From an archaeon (lineage in GTDB: Archaea; Nanobdellota; Nanobdellia; SCGC-AAA011-G17; GW2011-AR17), in the NCBI GenBank assembly GCA_023245755.1, contig JAHFJQ010000048.1:1-7894 (forward strand): a stretch of DNA of 7,894 bases, read 5' to 3'. The notes under the pieces are model-generated. The model was not told the origin of the DNA and did no database searches. It saw nothing but the letters and a program-made list of their open reading frames with translations. Of this stretch, positions 3,958 through 7,894 are shown piece by piece. How positions within the stretch are numbered: position 1 is the first letter of the stretch; every line of letters begins with the position of its first letter. Both the position numbers and the translations under genes were made by a program.

Positions 3958-6212
3958 AAAGGGTAGCAGCTATTGGAACTGGTGTTGCTATGGTAGGAGC
4001 AACTTTGACAGGTGCAATGGCGCTAGACTTAAGTGAATATCCATCTCCATTCGTTGTCGATGGCGTTTACGATGATTCAAACGCATTGGTTGTTGGAGAT
4101 AATGCAGACGCAGCAGATACTTTGGGATTAGTTGATATTTCCTCAGAATTACAATATGAGTCTCGAGTAGCTGTAGAATCAAGTAGTAGTGATGGATCCG
4201 TTTCTGTAAGCGGTGGTACATCCGAACAAGTGCCTGCACATCTAGGATTGAGTAACGCAAGTCTTTTTGATACTACTCTTCAAGATGATGATGTAGCAAG
4301 TTTGTTTGATGGAACTATTGACTTCCAAGGATCTTCTTACGATACTTCTGAAGAACTTCAAATAAAAGACAGAACTGATCCTTCTGTAGAAACAAGTTTG
4401 ACTAGTGCTGACGATGACTACAAATCTGATGTCTATTTAGAAGTAAAAAACAGAGATACTATCAAGTTTAACTATAAATTTGATGAAAGTATCAATCTAC
4501 GAGCTTCAACAACAACTGATCCTTTAGAAATTGATTTCTTAGGAACTCCTTTCAAAATAACTAGTGTTGCTGCTGCAGGAAACGAAATCACTGCATATGT
4601 AGGAGATGAACACTACTTAGCAGCTGGTGAAAGCGTTGACGTAGAAGTTGATGGTGAAACAAAAACTGTTACCTTAACAGATGTTTCCAGTACTTCCGCA
4701 GTTGTTGATGTTGATGGAGAGAGTAAAATTATCAATGATGGATCTACAACCACAGTAAATGGTGTTGAAATCACTGTTGACAGTGTTTTCAGTAGAACTG
4801 AAAGAGCAGAATCTTCTGCAAACTTAATCATTGGTGCACAATCTTCAGAAACATATACTGATGGAGAAGCATTCATTAGTGAAGACACAGATGATCCTAT
4901 GTGGGTTTGGAACTTAGAAGGTCTAGATCAGAACGGTACAGCAAAGAACCTTTCTATTGAGAACGACTTTGTATACAATGACTTGGACTCTGGTGCTGTA
5001 GCTGTAGGAGAATGTGTTAGTTTGCCAAATGAGTATGTTGAAATTTGTTTTGACAGCTTATCTGTATCTGAGGATGACTACGCTACCTATACTTTCGAGT
5101 ATGAGTCTAGTTCAGACTTAACACAAGCTGGTCTTGCTGCTGTAAACAGTACAAGTCTCCCAACAATCCACATTAGTACAGCAGAAAGTGAAGGTCTTGA
5201 TCTTCAAGCTCTGACTACAGGTGCTAATGTTGTTGCAAACGTATCTTCTAATGTGAAAGCAAGAGAAGTTTGGCTGTACACTTTACCTGCTGCTGACCAA
5301 ATGGTTAACGGAAGTTTAACTTCTTCTGGACAAGCAAAATGGTTAGGAATCTTCTACAAAGATACCTCTACTTCTAGAGTTAAATTCTTTGGAGAAATAG
5401 ATACACAAGTTTCTGGAACAGATATTTTCAGAGTTAACTACGGAAACACAAAAGATACAAATATTGTTTTCGAAGTTGGAGATGGAATTACTCAACCAGG
5501 AACTGCTGTTAACATGTCCTTTGCATTAAATGTTATTGGAGATCAAAGCGCAGATCTTACTGAAGGATATGACGACCTCTTTATGATTTGGGGATTAACT
5601 GCAGCAAACGGATCTATTAAGAGTTTAGGAGATACCCTTTCTACAGAAGAAGCTTCTGAATTGAAGTGGAACAACCAAACAGCAGGTACTAGACTAAACA
5701 TTGGTACAAAAGATGAAGACCATAGGTCCGCTTATGGAATTATCATCCAAAACCCTAAGTCTAATGGTGCTAGTGATGCAGTTGAATTAAGTATTCCACA
5801 AGACCAAGTCAAAGCAAACATCGTTATCCAAGGTACATCTACTACAGTATCTAGTGATGATGGAACAACCTATGAAGCAGTTGAAGTTACTCCTGTAACA
5901 AAATTAGCTTCTGAAGTAGGTTCTGCTTCTGACTACAACTTGATCCTTGTTGGAGGACCATGTGCTAACAGTCTTGTAGAAGATCTTTTCGCATACACTT
6001 GTGACGGATGGAGTTTCCAAGAAGGTGAAGCTGTAGTTAAGTTAGTTGACAATGGTGACAAAGTAGCAATGCTTGTAGCAGGTACAACTGCAGATGATAC
6101 AAGAAGAGCTGCTAAAGCTGTTGCAGACTACGCAAGTTACGATTTCAGTGGTTCCGAAGTTATGGTTAGTGGAACAAGCGATACTGATATCGATGTAACA
6201 TCTACAGCATAA
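3927..6212 (+). CDS. S-layer protein (major surface-lattice protein)
   Basis: A 761-aa secreted protein expected to form the outer paracrystalline cell envelope. Residues 1-32 are a signal peptide (KTMKRVAAIGTGVAMVGA, ending GAMA before LDLSEYPSP). Residues 33-75 form the S-layer N-terminal block (YPSPFVVDG, NALVVGDNADAADTLG), as in methanococcal S-layer proteins. The middle is beta-rich with Ig-like strands (about 215-290, VDVEVDGETKTVTLTDVSS). The C-terminal domain carries GGPCANS (about 675), a second Cys in YTCDGW, and LVAGTTADDTRRAAKAVADY (about 715-734), typical of the S-layer C-terminal family. There are four cysteines in two close pairs and nine N-X-S/T sequons (for example N110), so glycosylation is plausible. 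It is strongly acidic. No C-terminal anchor or sorting motif is present. Codon choice (many AAC, TAC, TTC) differs from its neighbours and fits very high expression. It has its own promoter, leader and terminator. Confidence 0.93.
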   Translation: MQEQFIRKTMKRVAAIGTGVAMVGATLTGAMALDLSEYPSPFVVDGVYDDSNALVVGDNADAADTLGLVDISSELQYESRVAVESSSSDGSVSVSGGTSEQVPAHLGLSNASLFDTTLQDDDVASLFDGTIDFQGSSYDTSEELQIKDRTDPSVETSLTSADDDYKSDVYLEVKNRDTIKFNYKFDESINLRASTTTDPLEIDFLGTPFKITSVAAAGNEITAYVGDEHYLAAGESVDVEVDGETKTVTLTDVSSTSAVVDVDGESKIINDGSTTTVNGVEITVDSVFSRTERAESSANLIIGAQSSETYTDGEAFISEDTDDPMWVWNLEGLDQNGTAKNLSIENDFVYNDLDSGAVAVGECVSLPNEYVEICFDSLSVSEDDYATYTFEYESSSDLTQAGLAAVNSTSLPTIHISTAESEGLDLQALTTGANVVANVSSNVKAREVWLYTLPAADQMVNGSLTSSGQAKWLGIFYKDTSTSRVKFFGEIDTQVSGTDIFRVNYGNTKDTNIVFEVGDGITQPGTAVNMSFALNVIGDQSADLTEGYDDLFMIWGLTAANGSIKSLGDTLSTEEASELKWNNQTAGTRLNIGTKDEDHRSAYGIIIQNPKSNGASDAVELSIPQDQVKANIVIQGTSTTVSSDDGTTYEAVEVTPVTKLASEVGSASDYNLILVGGPCANSLVEDLFAYTCDGWSFQEGEAVVKLVDNGDKVAMLVAGTTADDTRRAAKAVADYASYDFSGSEVMVSGTSDTDIDVTSTA

Positions 6213-6253
6213 GGGCATAGCCCTTTCTTTTTTTCTTTTTTTTCTCTTTTTCT
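6211..6253 (+). terminator. Terminator of the S-layer gene
   Basis: AAGGGC (6211-6216) pairs with GCCCTT (6220-6225) around an ATA loop, starting within the stop codon, and a pyrimidine-only tract follows (6221-6253, mostly T). This is the most bacterial-looking terminator in the window, fitting a very strongly transcribed gene that needs insulation from the next operon. Confidence 0.75.
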
Positions 6254-6258
6254 GATAC

Positions 6259-6272
6259 AAAAAGTATTTTAA
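6259..6272 (+). promoter_or_regulatory. Archaeal promoter of the downstream membrane-protein operon (leaderless)
   Basis: TATTTTAA (6265-6272) preceded by AAAAAG lies exactly 31 nt before ATG 6296, the same geometry as at 1141/1172. The spacer is again pyrimidine-rich (CTCTACTTTTTCTTCTGCTC). Leaderless transcription is predicted. Confidence 0.6.
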
Positions 6273-6295
6273 GCTCTACTTTTTCTTCTGCTCTT

Positions 6296-6883
6296 ATGAA
6301 AGCTGTTCGTTATGGGGAGAAGAAAGAATCATTTTGGGCCAGTAAAAAATTTCTGACACTTCTTATGGGTATTTTTATTATTTCCCTTATGGTTTTTAGT
6401 GTTCTGTATTATGGACTTGATACCTCAGATACAAAAGAAGTTGAGTACAAGGGTCTTACGTTTACGCAAACAAATTTAGGGTGGCAGGCATATACTGAGG
6501 ATGACCAAAGAATTCTTATCCAAAGTGATCCGAGCACTTTAGATTCTGAGACTCTTGTTGGTTCTGCTGATTTTTCTTTTCTGCAAGATTTACAGAAGGT
6601 GTATGTGAGTTTTAATCCCTATAGTGATGTTTCTTTTGCTTTAACTGATTTTGAGCAAAATATGCAAGGGAATGCAGTTTTGGTTGCTTCTTGTTATGAG
6701 CCTAGCGATGCATGTGTGCAACTTCCTATTAAAACCTGTGATGATGCAACTTCAACAACGGGTGTGGTGATCTTTAAAGAAAGTGATAGCAACTCTGTTA
6801 CTCTTGATGGAAATTGTCTTGTCGTTGAAGGGAAAAACTTATTAACAATCACAGATAAATTGGTAGTTGATTCTTATGTCTGA
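6296..6883 (+). CDS. Single-pass membrane protein with extracellular domain (paralogue A)
   Basis: A 195-aa protein: a basic cytoplasmic N-terminus (1-18), one membrane helix (about 19-40) and an acidic extracellular domain. It shares a block order with the next gene: a beta region, a DP..L turn (SDPSTLDSE), VYVSFNP, then PIKTC followed by strands and GNCLVVEG near the end. The two are therefore probably ancient duplicates despite low identity. Four cysteines: two (SCYEPSDAC, about 141-148) are specific to this copy and two (PIKTC, GNC) are shared with its partner, suggesting two disulfides. The membrane helix lacks a class III signal, so it is likely an uncleaved anchor. Function not recognised. 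The position directly after the S-layer gene suggests an envelope role such as S-layer support. It starts a leaderless operon and overlaps the next gene by 8 nt. Confidence 0.75.
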   Translation: MKAVRYGEKKESFWASKKFLTLLMGIFIISLMVFSVLYYGLDTSDTKEVEYKGLTFTQTNLGWQAYTEDDQRILIQSDPSTLDSETLVGSADFSFLQDLQKVYVSFNPYSDVSFALTDFEQNMQGNAVLVASCYEPSDACVQLPIKTCDDATSTTGVVIFKESDSNSVTLDGNCLVVEGKNLLTITDKLVVDSYV

Positions 6884-7496
6884 AAAAAAGGATAATCTTG
6901 GTTATGTGCTTTTGGTCTTTATAGGTATCCTTGTCGCAGCGGGTGTTTATGTTTTTTTTACTGATCCGGCAACAGCTGTACAGGATAATTATCAGTATTC
7001 TAATGGAGAAACTATATTTAATGTGACCAAGGTCAATGATATAGAAACATATATTACGCTGTATGTTGGCCAAAATGAACAACCTTATGCTATTGGACTA
7101 CGAAATGATCCTCTGTCTTTAGAAGACATTCCTGTCTATGGTGCGGTGAATACTCGTATTTATGGGGATAGCCAAGTGTATATTACTCTTAATCCAGAAG
7201 CAAATCTTAGCTCTAAAACAACTATTGCTGCACTAGAAATTGATAAAATCATAGATAATGAACGCTTGTATAATATTCCTGTGTCTAGTGCAATGACTTT
7301 GCCTAATACGTTAGGGTATCCTATTAAAAATTGTAATAGCGGTACGGATAATACGACTATTATTTGGTTAACTTTAGGATCGGATACTCAAGTCTATACT
7401 GAAGATTATTGTATTGTGATTGTTGGTACTAGTGAAGATGAAATCATTAGAGCTGCAGACAGATTTGATTATCAATTACTTGGAATTATGGTATGA
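6876..7496 (+). CDS. Single-pass membrane protein with extracellular domain (paralogue B)
   Basis: A 206-aa protein with membrane helix about 9-28, then an extracellular domain with three sequons (NVT, NLS, NTT). Blocks shared with the preceding protein: RNDPLSLED, VYITLNP, YPIKNC and the second Cys in EDYCIVIVG. Its end, IVIVGTSEDEIIRAADRFDY, resembles the S-layer C-terminal motif LVAGTTADDTRRAAKAVADY from the same locus: a hydrophobic strand, Gly, Thr/Ser, Asp/Glu, Arg-Ala-Ala, then Tyr at the same spacing. This suggests a common fold at the S-layer C-terminus and in these membrane proteins, and hence a possible role tethering or organising the lattice; that function is inference. ATG 6876 is chosen over TTG 6867 because it gives a short polar N-terminus before the helix. 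The end overlaps the methyltransferase start by 4 nt (ATGA). Confidence 0.75.
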   Translation: MSEKKDNLGYVLLVFIGILVAAGVYVFFTDPATAVQDNYQYSNGETIFNVTKVNDIETYITLYVGQNEQPYAIGLRNDPLSLEDIPVYGAVNTRIYGDSQVYITLNPEANLSSKTTIAALEIDKIIDNERLYNIPVSSAMTLPNTLGYPIKNCNSGTDNTTIIWLTLGSDTQVYTEDYCIVIVGTSEDEIIRAADRFDYQLLGIMV

Positions 7497-7894
7497 GTCA
7501 TTACTATTCTGAAACACAAGAGTCTGCCTTAGCATTAAAACAGATACATGCTGTTCTTCGAGGAAAACGTTTCTCTTTTTTTACAGGGGGGGGTGTTTTT
7601 TCTAAAGATAAAGTTGATTTTGGAAGTAGTGTTCTTGCACAGTATATGCAGATTGGAAAAAAGGAGACTGTGCTTGATTTAGGTTGTGGTATTGGGGTTA
7701 TTGGTTGTGTTGCAGCAACGCTTACAGATGGCAATATTACTCTTGTTGATGTGAATGCACGTGCAGTATCTTTAGCAAAAAAAAATACTGCTCATGTGAA
7801 ACAAGCTCGGGTTCTTCAAGGAAATTCTTTTGAGAAACTAACTGATCAAAAGTTTGATGTTATTCTTTTGAATCCTCCACAATCTGCTGGAAAA
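7493..7894 (+). CDS. Class I SAM-dependent methyltransferase, RsmC/MJ0882-like (5' part)
   Basis: The first 134 codons are in the window and the frame runs off the right edge. The N-terminus HYYSE, then TGGGVFSKDKVDFG (31-44), is the signature of archaeal MJ0882-like proteins, which resemble the 16S rRNA guanine-N2 methyltransferase RsmC. Motif I for S-adenosylmethionine, VLDLGCGIGVIG (60-71), the acidic strand end LVDVN (84-88) and the catalytic-type NPP motif in ILLNPPQSAGK (124-134) are all present; NPP usually marks methylation of an exocyclic amino group of a nucleobase. Expected role: methylation of ribosomal RNA in the cytoplasm, though the substrate of the archaeal proteins is inferred. 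It overlaps the membrane-protein gene upstream by ATGA and so shares its operon, an unexpected pairing with surface proteins. A G8 run (7586-7593) sits in-frame in the TGGG block. Confidence 0.9.
   Translation, partial: MSHYYSETQESALALKQIHAVLRGKRFSFFTGGGVFSKDKVDFGSSVLAQYMQIGKKETVLDLGCGIGVIGCVAATLTDGNITLVDVNARAVSLAKKNTAHVKQARVLQGNSFEKLTDQKFDVILLNPPQSAGK

Noticed and set aside
4613..4888. Minus-strand open frame within the S-layer gene
   Set aside because: Its low-complexity Ser/Thr/Val translation mirrors the repetitive beta-rich S-layer coding sequence.
6042..6260. Minus-strand open frame over the S-layer 3' end and terminator
   Set aside because: Its start falls in the pyrimidine tract (a Lys/Arg-rich run in reverse), and the rest is antisense to the conserved S-layer C-terminal domain.
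6849..7082. Minus-strand open frame across the junction of the two membrane-protein genes
   Set aside because: It is antisense to two overlapping genes with consistent architecture.
7504..7734. Minus-strand open frame opposite the methyltransferase
   Set aside because: The + strand encodes recognisable SAM-binding and NPP motifs in this region.

Overview
The window looks like a piece of a low-GC archaeal genome, most likely a DPANN-type archaeon (Woesearchaeota/Pacearchaeota-like; the lineage is inferred). The evidence is: TATA boxes about 31 nt upstream of start codons with no leader; a surface-layer protein with N- and C-terminal blocks like those of methanococcal S-layer proteins; class III (archaeal type IV pilin-like) signal peptides; and the 5' part of a methyltransferase resembling Methanocaldococcus MJ0882. 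All genes are on the + strand and densely packed, with 4-14 nt overlaps inside operons.

Layout: (1) 2-469, the 3' end of an unrecognised cytoplasmic protein. (2) 602-1124, a toxin-antitoxin pair: a ribbon-helix-helix-like antitoxin overlapping a MazF/PemK-like toxin. (3) 1172-3593, an operon of four small exported proteins with pilin-like N-termini (167, 335, 160 and 141 aa), read from a leaderless promoter at 1141. (4) 3594-3926, an intergenic region holding a probable terminator, two hairpins, a strong TATA box at 3780, a roughly 116-nt leader and a clear Shine-Dalgarno site. (5) 3927-6212, the 761-aa S-layer protein, followed by a hairpin plus pyrimidine-tract terminator. (6) 6296-7894, a second leaderless operon: two related single-pass membrane proteins (195 and 206 aa), then the methyltransferase, which runs off the window end.

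Read together, 1172-7496 is a cell-envelope locus: pilin-like subunits, the S-layer lattice protein, and two membrane-anchored extracellular proteins whose C-termini recall a motif in the S-layer C-terminal domain. All seven exported proteins carry an even number of cysteines (4, 2, 6, 6, 4, 4, 2), which suggests disulfide stabilisation.

The most interesting regulatory signal is in the S-layer mRNA leader. A 47-codon open frame begins about 3 nt after the predicted transcription start, contains a wobble-paired hairpin and the S-layer ribosome-binding site, and ends in an ATGA overlap with the tenth codon (a Met) of the S-layer gene. This suggests a leaderless upstream ORF coupled to S-layer translation. 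It is an inference from sequence alone.
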